A stretch of 64,000 nt of DNA from Peptoniphilus senegalensis JC140 (GCF_000321025.1 NZ_HE610718.1:597592-661591); one strand, 5' to 3'. Numbered from the stretch's first letter, positions 28,301-36,453 are shown. The notes: generated from the sequence alone by a model not told the origin. Numbers and translations are program-made.

Positions 28301-28991
28301 AAAGGCAGAAGTTCTTGTATTTAAGAATAAAGATAATGAGAAAGTTAAAGAATCCATAGAAGAATTGGCAGAAAAAATCTCTCATGCACAAATTCTAGCA
28401 ATTCCTGGTGGATTTTCACTTGGAGACGAACCAGGTGGCTCAGGTAAATTTATAGCAAATGTAATAAGATCTGAAAAAGTTAAGGCAGCAATCGAAAAAC
28501 TACTTGGCGAAAATGACGGACTAATTCTTGGAATTTGTAACGGCTTCCAAGCCCTAATTAAGACAGGACTTTTGCCTTACGGTCAAATAAAAGATTTGGA
28601 AGAAGCTGACCCAACGCTAACATTTAATACTTGCAACAGACACATTGCAAGAATTGCAGACACTAAGGTCATGTCAAATAATTCACCATGGCTAGCTAAA
28701 CTTGAAGTAGGAAAAACTTACAAGGTGCCAATTTCTCACGGCGAAGGAAGATTTATAGCAAGCAAAGAAAAACTTGATGAAATTCTTGCCAATGAACAAG
28801 TGGCAATTTGTTATGAAGATGCACCTAACGGCTCAATGTTAAATGTAGAAGCCTTGATGTCAAAGGACGGAAAAATCCTTGGTAAGATGGGTCACAGCGA
28901 AAGAGTAATAGAGGAAACCTTTAAAAACATACCAGATATAGAAATAGAAGACATCTTCACAGCAGGCGTAGAATTTTTTAAGGAAGACTAA
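25320..28991 (+). CDS. purL: phosphoribosylformylglycinamidine synthase, single-chain type
   Basis: Converts FGAR plus glutamine and ATP to FGAM. The 1223-residue polypeptide is of the long form that fuses PurS-like, PurL and PurQ parts: an N-terminal region (about 1-170), a synthetase core with TYWSDHCRHTTF and FKNETHNHPTEIEPVGGAST, a second AIRS-like half with PIGGKDSMSGT, and a class I glutaminase from about residue 975 with VIIPAFPGTNSEYD and nucleophile Cys in GICNGFQAL. It overlaps purF by 17 bases. Only these two pur genes are present here. Confidence 0.95.
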   Translation: MKNNVKRIYIAKKDEFDHESRALREEIKASLGIDATYLKTYRRYDVDISDETLDKTMASVFYEGPVEDVYYEDYKKLEDSFENPIGIQYQAGQFDNREDGLVQTIALFTEEKVRAKVTEVYDIGGVNEKELEKIKSFLINPVDSHEVDVYAETLLREDAKKNHENLVYDGFNDLDEEGLKKFAQEKSLAMSPEDLKVLQDYFKSENREPNETEVAIIDTYWSDHCRHTTFNTELDIDFDVVTELDKEIKRAFDTYLEMRRELDIKKPITLMSLGTILAKELRKNGKLEDLEVSSEINACSVKIKAKVEVHGKVEERDYLLMFKNETHNHPTEIEPVGGASTCLGGAIRDPLSGRSYVYQAMRVTGAGDPFTPIEKTLKGKLPQKKIVTEAAIGYSSYGNQVGVATGLVDELYHPDYVAKRMETGAVIAACPLENVKRIEPSEGDIIILLGGRTGRDGIGGATGSSKSHKVSSIQTESAQVQKGNAPEERKIQRLFRNPKAAKLIKKCNDFGAGGVSVAIGELADSIEVKLDKVPLKYMGLKPREIAISESQERMAVVVAKEDVDTFMDLADKENLESTVVARVTGDNRLKMYYEDEIICDMSYDFVNQTGAKRKEKVEVISEDFPEFLENKDGVEDLEKYLSDLNITSKKNMIERFDSSVGAATVLQPLGGKKQNTPAQVMAALIPTDDGESKTASVMSYGFNPKLSVESQYLGGYYAVIESIAKLVAAGAPLAGIRLSFQEFYEKMDNKNAWSKPLKSLLGALTASRYFDAPPIGGKDSMSGTFEDINVPPTLISFAVNTVDAKNIISPEFKGIGKIGIIRTDRDHIGTLNLAEAKENFIKLQNEIKKGNIISAAAINHKGTLPQIFEMAIDNVGFDLQVEDLYSPLYGSFIVEYKEDRDFIEKIGEFRDDFEMYVNGKKLDVEKLSVAYLNTMDKIFKPVGSNKLGEVKQEEAPKRRMKSKKPVDQVKVIIPAFPGTNSEYDTARAFERAGAKAEVLVFKNKDNEKVKESIEELAEKISHAQILAIPGGFSLGDEPGGSGKFIANVIRSEKVKAAIEKLLGENDGLILGICNGFQALIKTGLLPYGQIKDLEEADPTLTFNTCNRHIARIADTKVMSNNSPWLAKLEVGKTYKVPISHGEGRFIASKEKLDEILANEQVAICYEDAPNGSMLNVEALMSKDGKILGKMGHSERVIEETFKNIPDIEIEDIFTAGVEFFKED

Positions 28992-29015
28992 AATAAATTT
29001 AGATTTATAATTTAG

Positions 29016-29041
29016 AGATAGGATTTAGGTCCTATCTTTTT
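29016..29041 (+). terminator. intrinsic terminator after purL
   Basis: AGATAGGA (29016-29023), 6-base loop, TCCTATCT (29030-29037), then TTT-C-TTTT. Confidence 0.85.
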
Positions 29042-29114
29042 CTTTTGCAATTTATTTTTTTATTCTATAATTAAGGGTATAAAGGTTTATGTAATTAATT
29101 ATAAGGAGGATATT

Positions 29115-29420
29115 ATGGATCCTATTAAAAGAATTAGTAAAATGGAAAAGATTTTAAATGACCACAATGGTGTCATTGATAATTTGAGAGATGCTATAGA
29201 AAAGTTTGAAGCTCATCAAGATGAATACAAAAAACTAAGTGATTATTATTCTTCACAAACTTATTTTGATGATTTGGAAAGATATGATAGGGGCGAAATT
29301 CCAGAGGATGTACCTTGTGGTGTTCTTTCTGAAGATGCTGTCTTTGATCTTTTTGGCGAAAATTTCAATGTTGCAATAGAGATGCTTGAACTTGCCACAG
29401 AAGTTTTAAAATATCGTTAA
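29115..29420 (+). CDS. DUF4298 protein
   Basis: A 101-residue soluble, acidic, helical protein that fits DUF4298: an N-terminal RISKMEKILND stretch, a central YYSSQTYFDDLE motif and the characteristic GVLSEDAVFDLFGE. Function is unknown. The gene has a good AAGGAGG ribosome site and lies alone between two terminators. Confidence 0.78.
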   Translation: MDPIKRISKMEKILNDHNGVIDNLRDAIEKFEAHQDEYKKLSDYYSSQTYFDDLERYDRGEIPEDVPCGVLSEDAVFDLFGENFNVAIEMLELATEVLKYR

Positions 29421-29422
29421 TT

Positions 29423-29462
29423 AAAAAGCCACAGTGATGATTATTCATAACTGTGGCTTTTT
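29423..29462. terminator. bidirectional terminator between DUF4298 and YvlD-like genes
   Basis: A 13-bp perfect stem AAAAAGCCACAGT (29423-29435) with ACTGTGGCTTTTT (29450-29462), 14-base loop, T tracts in both directions. Confidence 0.92.
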
Positions 29463-29466
29463 ACCT

Positions 29467-29817
29467 TTACTTAAAGTTTTTGTTTATTATTTCTCTTATA
29501 AAGTTATTTATAAAACTCAAAACTATACTTGCCCAAAAGGCTGTGCCAAAGCTTCCAATAGATGCAGAACCTACAAGGTTAAAGGCAATTTCTAAGACTA
29601 CTGCATTTATAACTAATGAAAATAGTCCAAGACTTACTATTGTTATTGGAAATGATAAAACTTTTAATATTGGCTTTATTGTCAAGTTTACAAGTGAGAA
29701 AATTATTGCCATTCCTATAAAGGCACTTGGTTTTGAAAAATATATATTTTCAAATATCATGTCTAATATGTAAAAGGACAAAAAGTTTGCCACTAGAACT
29801 CCAAATATCTTCTTCAT
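29467..29817 (-). CDS. phage-holin-4-superfamily (YvlD-like) membrane protein
   Basis: The 116-residue product has four membrane segments and the family motifs NLTIKPILKVLSFPITI and the repeated short loops between helices, matching the YvlD/PF04020 family. Despite the family name it is a chromosomal envelope protein of unknown function; Bacillus yvlD belongs to an envelope-stress regulon. GGAGGAAG precedes the start. The upstream region contains TTTGGGTAT on its strand and is one copy of a duplicated promoter region. Confidence 0.83.
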   Translation of the reverse strand: MKKIFGVLVANFLSFYILDMIFENIYFSKPSAFIGMAIIFSLVNLTIKPILKVLSFPITIVSLGLFSLVINAVVLEIAFNLVGSASIGSFGTAFWASIVLSFINNFIREIINKNFK

Positions 29818-29845
29818 TTCTTCCTCCTTTATCGTATTTCTTTAA

Positions 29846-29943
29846 GTATATACCCAAAAAGTCTACTTAATATAAAATTTTTTAAAATGTATTTTTTGTG
29901 TTAAAATGTAATCAAGATACAAGAGGAACAAGAGGAGGTCACA
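29846..29943 (+). repeat. duplicated divergent promoter region, copy 1
   Basis: Aligns base for base over most of its length with 32085-32174: TATACCCAAA, TTAAT, TTTTTTAAAA, TTTTGTG then TAAAAT. On the plus strand both have TTTTTA, a 16-17 base spacer and an extended -10 TGnTAAAAT. On the minus strand both have TTTGGGTATATA. Copy 1 sits between the YvlD-like gene and the first paralogous membrane gene. Confidence 0.7.
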
Positions 29944-30669
29944 ATGAGAAAGTACAATTACGGATCTATTATCTTAATACTTATAGCCAATGGAATAATT
30001 GTTGGAATCTTGCAAAACATTTTTGACGGCAACTTGTCAATTCTTGGAGGCTTTGTCACTTTTATTACTGACTACATAATTTGCAGGGGACTTCTTTATA
30101 AGAGAGAGGGAAGTTTTTCTGAATATTTTATGGGAATAAAAACCATGACAGGCAAGGTCTTTTTAATGAACATCTTAGTGGGAGTTATAACTGTCATCTT
30201 ACTTATGTTTGCCCTACTTATATCAGGAGCAGGATTTTTATTTACGCATTTTGCAATAAATAATACAAGGGTTTTAATAATCGCAATAGTTTTAATCGTC
30301 CTAATAACAATTCTTTTATCTCTTCTTTTTGCCTATGTGAACTTTTTTATGGCAGATGAGAGATACAGGGACCTTCCATTTTTTGATTCTTTTATGCTCA
30401 TTATAAGGGCAGGTTTAAAATTATTTAAGGAAAGTTTTATGGCAGGTCTTAGAGCCTATAAGATTTCCTTATTAACAGGGCCCGTAGCCCTTGTCACAGG
30501 AATTTTATCTCTTAAAAGTCCATCAGGGCTTATATTTACATTTTTATTTGGTGGAATTGCTGCTATCGCTTTTTTCCTTTGCACACCAAGATTTCGTGCA
30601 AGCCTAGCTGATATTTATGAAGAAAACAATGAGGGAATTTATTCCAAGTCAGTTGAAGAAGATTTATAA
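29944..30669 (+). CDS. integral membrane protein, paralogue of the protein at 32175-32897
   Basis: The 241-residue product has about six membrane segments. It shares long identical blocks with its neighbour at 32175, including YIICRGLLY, REGSFSEYF, TGKVFLMNILVG and ADERYR, so the two arose by duplication. The conserved polar loops REGSFSEYF and ADERYR would face the same side and may mark an interaction site. No family is recognised with certainty. It has an AGAGGAGG ribosome site and its own promoter. Confidence 0.72.
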   Translation: MRKYNYGSIILILIANGIIVGILQNIFDGNLSILGGFVTFITDYIICRGLLYKREGSFSEYFMGIKTMTGKVFLMNILVGVITVILLMFALLISGAGFLFTHFAINNTRVLIIAIVLIVLITILLSLLFAYVNFFMADERYRDLPFFDSFMLIIRAGLKLFKESFMAGLRAYKISLLTGPVALVTGILSLKSPSGLIFTFLFGGIAAIAFFLCTPRFRASLADIYEENNEGIYSKSVEEDL

Positions 30670-30704
30670 AAAAAGAAGTCACCTTGATAGTGGCTTCTTT
30701 TTTT
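30668..30704. terminator. bidirectional terminator
   Basis: AAAAAAGAAG-T-CAC pairs with GTG-G-CTTCTTTTTT across a 7-base loop between convergent genes, with A/T tracts giving U-runs on both strands. Confidence 0.85.
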
Positions 30705-30710
30705 ATATCC

Positions 30711-32057
30711 TTAGTATTGGCTTATGTCTTCAACTGTTTCTAAGGTGCCTATATATTCCCCATCCTCATAGACTGCAAGGTACTTAACAAGGATTTTCTT
30801 CCCCTTAATATTCCTGCACATTACCAGACGGTCCTTCCTCTTGTTTTTAAAATCATCAAGCAAGGACTTAACCATTGGCACAACTTTTGGTGGGTGGCAA
30901 GAAGTTACATCCCTATTTAAACAGGACTTAGGCCTAGGGAAAATCTTGTTTTCGCCCTCAGAATAAAACCTAACCAAGTCATCTTTATCTATAAAGGTAA
31001 GCTCAGCATCAAGGGTCCTTAGAATTTGCATGACCTCATTTAGCTTTAAACTTCCAGTTTCAAAGTCTAGACTTCCAGAAGAAATTTTTTCTTTTGGGGA
31101 AATTTCTTGAGGCTTGTAGTCCTTCCAAAGAGGAAGCTCATCCACTAGGTCTAGTCCATACTCCCCAAGGTCACCATAAATTTTATTCCACTCTTCTTCT
31201 GTGAAGTTTTCCTTTAAAAGTGGGAAGAGAATATTTTCTTCCTTATAAATCATTTCATAAACCCTGTCTAAAATTTTATTGAGGTCCTCTGGATTATAAG
31301 AATTTGCCTTAATAATCTTTGATAGGTCCCTTTTTATCTCATCGTCAACAGCCCACATAACATCACTTGGGCCACTTATCTTGTACTTTGTCTTCAAAAG
31401 AGGGTAGATAAGTCCAGCCTTTTTTCCATAGTGAGAATTAATTTTTAAAAGGTCACTTATCTTTTTTATCTTGTCTTCACCTTCCTTAACCTCATCAGCC
31501 AAGGACTTAATTTTTTTATTTTCTAGGCTTAAAATATTTAAGGGATGGCCAGGAATTTTTTCAAGGTCCTTTTGGCTCTCGTCTATAATATTGCTTTCGT
31601 GGAAGAGGGCGGAGTGGATGTCGCAAAGTTTTTGAACCTTTTCAAGGGGAAGACCACTTTTTATTAGGCTTTCTTCTGCCGCAACAATTTCCTTTGAAGA
31701 AACATCCTTAAAATTTTTAACAAAGTCACTTCTAACAGCCTCCAGGTCCTCGCCCTTGGAAACTCTTTCAATATAGGACTTTAAAAGCTCAAGCCTCTTG
31801 CCTTCATCTGAAGGATTATCTTGAGAATCTTCATCTTCAATGATATTAAAGCCCCCTTCCTTCAATTTTTCCCTAATTATGTCGAGGCCAATATTTTTTA
31901 TTCCAGCTCCCTTTTTTATTGAAATGAATTTTCCGACACTAGAAAGTGCCAAGGGATTTGTAATCTCACTAAAACCAATATCCTTTAAAATATTTTTCAA
32001 GTCAGGATATTTTTCCACAAGACTTGCCACAGGTTCATTTATACTTATATTTTTCAT
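30711..32057 (-). CDS. DUF1858-DUF438-hemerythrin-PAS protein
   Basis: Multi-domain cytoplasmic protein of 448 residues. Residues about 1-65 form a DUF1858-like module (VASLVEKYPDLKNILKDIGF), about 85-160 a DUF438 region, about 175-310 a hemerythrin-like HHE four-helix bundle with HPLNILSLENKKI, NSHYGKKAGLIYPLL and a late EENILFPLL, and about 330-445 a PAS domain ending RDVTSCHPPKVV. Such proteins are thought to sense oxygen, redox or nitric oxide through a di-iron site; the exact role is unknown. It lies between the two paralogous membrane genes and diverges from the second. Confidence 0.84.
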   Translation of the reverse strand: MKNISINEPVASLVEKYPDLKNILKDIGFSEITNPLALSSVGKFISIKKGAGIKNIGLDIIREKLKEGGFNIIEDEDSQDNPSDEGKRLELLKSYIERVSKGEDLEAVRSDFVKNFKDVSSKEIVAAEESLIKSGLPLEKVQKLCDIHSALFHESNIIDESQKDLEKIPGHPLNILSLENKKIKSLADEVKEGEDKIKKISDLLKINSHYGKKAGLIYPLLKTKYKISGPSDVMWAVDDEIKRDLSKIIKANSYNPEDLNKILDRVYEMIYKEENILFPLLKENFTEEEWNKIYGDLGEYGLDLVDELPLWKDYKPQEISPKEKISSGSLDFETGSLKLNEVMQILRTLDAELTFIDKDDLVRFYSEGENKIFPRPKSCLNRDVTSCHPPKVVPMVKSLLDDFKNKRKDRLVMCRNIKGKKILVKYLAVYEDGEYIGTLETVEDISQY

Positions 32058-32084
32058 ACTTCCTCCTATAATTTATTTTTTAAT

Positions 32085-32174
32085 TTATATACCCAAAGGG
32101 AGTCTTAATGTAAAAAAGTTTTTTAAAAATATCTTTTGTGATAAAATAAAGTTATACATAGATAGGAGGTTACT
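32085..32174 (+). repeat. duplicated divergent promoter region, copy 2
   Basis: Second copy of the region described at 29846-29943, lying between the DUF438 gene and the second membrane paralogue. Shares TATACCCAAA, TTAATGTAAAA, TTTTTTAAAAATAT and TTTTGTGATAAAAT with copy 1. Confidence 0.7.
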
Positions 32175-32897
32175 ATGAGAAAATTTAATTACGCTTCAGT
32201 TATTCTTTTAATGATTTTAAGTGGAATTATTAGTGGGGTTTTTGAAAAAATTTATGATGGAAATCTTTCTATAATTGGAATAATATTTACTTGGATTATT
32301 AATTACATAATCTGTAGAGGTCTTTTATACAACAGAGAAGGAAGTTTTAGTGAATATTTTAGAGGAATAAAGACAATTACGGGAAAAGTTTTTTTGATGA
32401 ATATTTTAGTTGGAGCAATAAGTGCCCTTGGACTTATATTTTCAACTATAACTTCAGGAACTGCTGCTGTATTGACTGATTCTGGCATGAGAAGTTTTAT
32501 ATTCATTTCAATTTTATATATGTTAGTAACAGCATTCTTTTCTATTATTTTTGCCTATTTAAATTTTGTCATGGCTGATGAGAGATATAGGGGCCTTCCC
32601 TTTTTTACTAGCTTAAAACTTATTCTAAAGGCAGGCTTTAAATTATTTTCTGAAACTTTTATAATGGGCGTAAAAGTTTTTAAGGTTACAATTATTTCTT
32701 TAATTGTGGCACTTGTTATGATAATTCCTGCAAAGTCTATGCCAGAGTTTTTAACAATCTCCGTTATTGCCATAATGGTTGCATCATTAGCAGCTGTTAT
32801 TATGGGACCAAACTATATTGCAAGGCTCTCTGATATATACTTGGACAATATAGAAGGCATTTACGATGACATGAGAGAAGATACAGAAATTATATAA
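32175..32897 (+). CDS. integral membrane protein, paralogue of the protein at 29944-30669
   Basis: The 240-residue product, six predicted membrane segments, is clearly homologous over its full length to the protein at 29944. The N-terminal half (to about residue 75) is the most conserved and the last third the least. The start follows GGAGG. The pair is separated by an inverted DUF438 gene. Function unknown. Confidence 0.72.
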   Translation: MRKFNYASVILLMILSGIISGVFEKIYDGNLSIIGIIFTWIINYIICRGLLYNREGSFSEYFRGIKTITGKVFLMNILVGAISALGLIFSTITSGTAAVLTDSGMRSFIFISILYMLVTAFFSIIFAYLNFVMADERYRGLPFFTSLKLILKAGFKLFSETFIMGVKVFKVTIISLIVALVMIIPAKSMPEFLTISVIAIMVASLAAVIMGPNYIARLSDIYLDNIEGIYDDMREDTEII

Positions 32898-32908
32898 GGC
32901 TTATAAAT

Positions 32909-32938
32909 TTTCCACTGCTTAATGTAGTGGATTTTTTT
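32909..32938 (+). terminator. intrinsic terminator
   Basis: TCCACT (32911-32916) pairs with AGTGGA (32926-32931), 9-base loop, followed by seven T. Confidence 0.75.
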
Positions 32939-33023
32939 ATTCTTAATAGAAATTTAAGAAAGTTTACCATAAATTAATAAAAAAGTATTTGATTTAATGT
33001 TATTATAGAGGAATGGAGGAAGT

Positions 33024-33920
33024 ATGTTAGTTAATATTTTTCACGGTATGACAATGGCCCTTGCCGATTCTGTACCTGGAGTGAGCGGCGGCACCATTGC
33101 TTTTATACTAGGTTTTTATGATAAATTTATTGAAGCTCTACACGAGTTTTTTGAAGGAGAAAAGAAAGAGAGAAACTCAGCCTTTTTTTATCTCTTAAAA
33201 CTTGGCCTTGGTTGGGTCTTTGGACTATTTTTAAGCATTTTTTTCTTGTCAGAATTATTTCAAAGTGAAATTTATTTTATGTCATCAGTATTTTTGGGGC
33301 TTACAATAATGTCTCTTCCCTTTTTAATAAAAGATGAGAAGAAAATTTTGAGAGAGAATAAAAATAATTTTTATTTTATTTTTATTGGCGTAATAATTGT
33401 TGTTCTCTTAGTTTATTTTAAGGGCAAAAGCAAGTTCATTGGAAATTTTGATTTAATAAATCCCAATATTTTCGAATATTTTTATTTATTTTTATCTGGT
33501 GCTGTGGCAATCTCTGCCATGGTTCTGCCAGGGATTTCAGGCTCTTCGATTTTACTAATAGCAGGAGTTTACATTCCAGTAGTGGAAGCTGTGGGGGAAG
33601 TCCTTCGCTTTAATTTTGAAAAAATTTTGCCACTCATTGTAATGTCTCTTGGAATTTTATTTGGAATTTTTATGTCAATTAGGATAATAAGGGACAAGAT
33701 GAGAAAAAGTAGAGACAAGATGCTCTATCTTATTCTTGGCATGATTGTGGGCTCCCTTTATGCCATAGTCATGGGTCCAACTACTGTCGGAGGAAATTTG
33801 CCATTAAGTAGAGACACTTTTAGCCTACTTGGTTTTGTTGTTGGAATAGGAATTTTATTTATTTTAGAAATAATAAAGATGATGACTGATGTCAAAAAAA
33901 ATAAGACTGTGGAAAATTAA
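33024..33920 (+). CDS. DUF368 membrane protein (PopT-like polyprenyl-phosphate translocase)
   Basis: DUF368 proteins have been identified as one of two families that return undecaprenyl phosphate across the membrane for cell-wall synthesis. The 298 residues contain about eight helices in two related halves, each opening with a Gly-rich loop: DSVPGVSGGTIAFILGFYD near residue 15 and MVLPGISGSSILLIAGVY near residue 165. Length and both loops match the family. The window also encodes uppP, which makes the same lipid carrier. GGAGG precedes the ATG. Confidence 0.86.
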   Translation: MLVNIFHGMTMALADSVPGVSGGTIAFILGFYDKFIEALHEFFEGEKKERNSAFFYLLKLGLGWVFGLFLSIFFLSELFQSEIYFMSSVFLGLTIMSLPFLIKDEKKILRENKNNFYFIFIGVIIVVLLVYFKGKSKFIGNFDLINPNIFEYFYLFLSGAVAISAMVLPGISGSSILLIAGVYIPVVEAVGEVLRFNFEKILPLIVMSLGILFGIFMSIRIIRDKMRKSRDKMLYLILGMIVGSLYAIVMGPTTVGGNLPLSRDTFSLLGFVVGIGILFILEIIKMMTDVKKNKTVEN

Positions 33921-33936
33921 TCCACAGCCTTTTTTT
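33907..33936 (+). terminator. intrinsic terminator overlapping the DUF368 stop codon
   Basis: CTGTGGA (33907-33913) pairs with TCCACAG (33921-33927); the TAA stop lies in the 7-base loop; seven T follow after CC. Confidence 0.85.
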
Positions 33937-33953
33937 CTGTAAAATATTAAAAT

Positions 33954-34789
33954 TTAAAGACTTTTTGCAGAAAAAGTATCCCAAGCTGAAAGGTTACCTG
34001 CTTCATAACCCTTTTTGAACCAGCGAGTTCTCTGTTCACTTGAACCATGAGTGAAGGACTCTGGTCTCACATAACCTTGAGATTTTTTTGCAAGGTGTCA
34101 TCGCCAATGGACCAAGCAGCTGATATTGCCTCATCAATATCTCCTGGATCCAGATAACCCTTGTCCTTTTGATATCTTGCAACTACGCCTGCAAGGTAGT
34201 CTGCTTGAAGTTCAAGCCTAACTGTGAGTGCATTCTGTTCTTTTTCAGATAATTTTCCCATCATCTCTTGGTACTGGCTCATAATTCCTGTAACTTGTTG
34301 GACATGGTGGCCAACTTCATGGCTAATTACATAGGACAAGATAAAGTCTCCCTCGTCTGCCCCAAAGTCTCTTATTAGTGAATCATAAAAAGATAAATCC
34401 ATGTATAGAGCTTCATCTCTTGAGCAATAAAAAGGGCCCATTCCTGCACTTGCAAGTCCACAGCCAGACTTTACCTGACCCTTAAAAATTTTAAGTTTGG
34501 GTTCTCTATAATCAATTCCTTCATTTTTTAATATTTCATGCCAGGCATCCTCTGTATCCGCAAGGACTACTGCTGAATAATCATATAAAGTCTTTTCTTT
34601 TTCTGTAAGTTCATAATTTTGTGTCCTTGAAGGCTCTGCACTTCCAAAGCCAGAGCGAATGGCATCTCGTGGATTTCCTGTAAGTAAAAAAACTATTAAT
34701 GCAATGATAAGTCCACCGCCACCAAGGGCTACTCCGCCGCCCTTACTTCTTGAGACATTTGAACTTTGTCTTCGTCCTCTCCATTTCAT
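33954..34789 (-). pseudogene. YpfJ-type neutral zinc metallopeptidase, C-terminal frameshift
   Basis: A membrane-anchored metallopeptidase-like protein: short basic N-terminus, one helix (about 20-42), then a zinc-protease domain with the HEVGHH motif (ISHEVGHHVQQVTG) and ELQADYLAGV, plus SGCGLASAGMGPFYC typical of PF04228. As given the frame stops at 34067 after NLKVM. Adding one A to the A7 run complementary to 34083-34089 continues the family's C-terminus ([18 protein letters not shown], then [19 protein letters not shown]) to a stop at 33954. Start follows AAGGAGGG; TTTGGGTAT lies 22 bases upstream of the ATG. Confidence 0.86.
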
Positions 34790-34886
34790 AATATCCCTCC
34801 TTTTAATTTCATACCCAAAATAAACAAAAGAACTCTATTGGAATAATTTTTTATATTTAATATAATAAAATGTAAGTGGTGAAAAG

Positions 34887-35774
34887 ATGAAAAAACTATT
34901 TATAATAAGTTCTAAATCTGGAAGGTATTATGACAGAGAATTTGAAAGAGAACTTTTAAAATATTTTGACAAAGACGAAATAAAAATAACGCAGAAAAAA
35001 GAGGACACAATTTTATTTGCCAAAGAATTTAAAGACAGTGGTGGCGATATTTTATACATAAAGGGTGGCGATGGAGCTCTATCTGAAGTTGCAAGTGTCC
35101 TTTGTGGAAGTGAAACTGCTCTTGGACTTATACCAGGTGGAACAGGCAATGACTTTTCTAAAAATTTTTCCTACAATAACTTTAAGTTAGAAAATATTTT
35201 CGAGTATGAAATTTCTCCCATTGATCTCATAGAAGTAAATGGAAAAACTTGTATAAATGTCACTAGCCTTGGCTTTGACACCAATGTCTTGAAATACACT
35301 TATGAGCTTTTGAAAAATAAAAAAGCAAATGACAAGGTCGCTTATCTCTATGGAGTTATAAAATCTGTAATGAATTTGGAAAATGTGAATTTAAAAATTT
35401 CAGCTTTAGATGAAAATAATGAAGAATTGAATTTATCTGGCAAATTTTTAATTTCAGCTCTTTGCAATGGCTCCTACTATGGCAATGGTTTTAATCCATC
35501 TCCTAGAGGCAAGATTGACGATGGTCTATTAAATTTAATTTTGGCAGAGAAGATGAGCCCTCTTAGGATAGCAAGCTTATTTACATCGTACAGAAAGGGA
35601 AATCATTTGGGGAAAAGTGGCGTGAGAGAAGTTTTAACTAGGTCAGGAAAAATTTTATCGGACAGAGAATTTTTATATAACATTGATGGAGAAATCTATT
35701 CTGCAAAGGAAATTGAATATAAGATTTTGCCCAAGGCTTTGAAGTGGATTTATTTTAAAGGAGTGAGAAAATGA
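34887..35774 (+). CDS. diacylglycerol/lipid kinase (DagK/YegS family)
   Basis: The 295-residue product has the catalytic-domain signatures of the DAGK family: KGGDGALSEV near residue 57, where GGDG binds ATP, and LGLIPGGTGNDFSKNF near residue 82, with the later YYGNGFNPSPRGKIDDGLLN of the second domain. Such kinases phosphorylate diacylglycerol or related lipids in the membrane, recycling lipid from cell-wall polymer synthesis. The gene overlaps the next by four bases (ATGA). No signal or membrane helix is present, as usual. Confidence 0.88.
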   Translation: MKKLFIISSKSGRYYDREFERELLKYFDKDEIKITQKKEDTILFAKEFKDSGGDILYIKGGDGALSEVASVLCGSETALGLIPGGTGNDFSKNFSYNNFKLENIFEYEISPIDLIEVNGKTCINVTSLGFDTNVLKYTYELLKNKKANDKVAYLYGVIKSVMNLENVNLKISALDENNEELNLSGKFLISALCNGSYYGNGFNPSPRGKIDDGLLNLILAEKMSPLRIASLFTSYRKGNHLGKSGVREVLTRSGKILSDREFLYNIDGEIYSAKEIEYKILPKALKWIYFKGVRK

Positions 35775-36418
35775 AGGTAGGAGTATTTGCTGGAACTTTT
35801 GTGGACACAAAAATGGGAGAAGAAATTTTAAGGGACAGAGGATTTGAAACTTTAAGCTATCCAATTTCAAAAAATCCCAAAGAACAGTCATGCCTCCAAT
35901 ATTACTCAAAAGAAGAGCTGACAAATATCGTTGAAGAAAAAATTGTAGAGGCAAAAAAAGAAGGGGCAGAAAAAATTTTTTTCTATTGCAATTCCCTTTC
36001 TGCATCAATTGATGTGGATGCTATATCTCATAGCCAGGACATCCAAATAGTAACGCCAATGGACTTTTATAGGACTTTGGATAAAAAGTATGAGGACATA
36101 GTTATTCTTGCGGCAAATTCAAAATCTGCTCATGGCATAGATAAAATTTTGTCAGAAAAAACCTTTAGGAACACAATTGCAATTGGAATTCTTGCTCTTG
36201 TAGAAGAAATCGAAAGGAAAACTCCACCAGAAGAAATTGTGAATAAGCTTGGGCTTAAAGATTTATTTAACTTTTTTAACAGGATGGAAAGAAAGCCCAG
36301 TGGGATAATACTCGCTTGCACTCACTTTCCTTATATGAAGGAAGAATTTGAAAAATTGACAGAAATAGAAATTTTAGACCCTGCAGAAAACATGATAAAA
36401 AGACTAAATGATAGATAA
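35771..36418 (+). CDS. aspartate/glutamate racemase-superfamily protein
   Basis: The 215-residue product belongs to the Asp/Glu/hydantoin racemase fold. Two half-site cysteines are visible: in FFYCNSLSAS near residue 76, equivalent to the ACNTASA loop, and in LACTHFPYM near residue 187, equivalent to GCTHFPLL. This supports a cofactor-independent two-base mechanism. It is shorter and more divergent than MurI, so D-glutamate supply is only one option. Its ATG overlaps the stop codon of the lipid kinase gene, so the two are coupled. Confidence 0.72.
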   Translation: MKVGVFAGTFVDTKMGEEILRDRGFETLSYPISKNPKEQSCLQYYSKEELTNIVEEKIVEAKKEGAEKIFFYCNSLSASIDVDAISHSQDIQIVTPMDFYRTLDKKYEDIVILAANSKSAHGIDKILSEKTFRNTIAIGILALVEEIERKTPPEEIVNKLGLKDLFNFFNRMERKPSGIILACTHFPYMKEEFEKLTEIEILDPAENMIKRLNDR

Positions 36419-36448
36419 CAAAAAGAGCTGTTTTTAGGCAGCTCTTTT
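36418..36448 (+). terminator. intrinsic terminator
   Basis: AAAAGAGCTG (36421-36430) pairs with CAGCTCTTTT (36439-36448), 8-base loop. Confidence 0.85.
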
Positions 36449-36453
36449 GTAAT

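Noticed and set aside
29467-29817. Prophage holin gene as evidence of a prophage
   Set aside because: The YvlD family carries a holin name, but no other phage genes are present and the neighbours are envelope genes.
29850-34816. Firm SigB promoter assignment for GGGTAT motifs
   Set aside because: No convincing -35 GTTT at the right spacing and no evidence of a SigB gene in the window.
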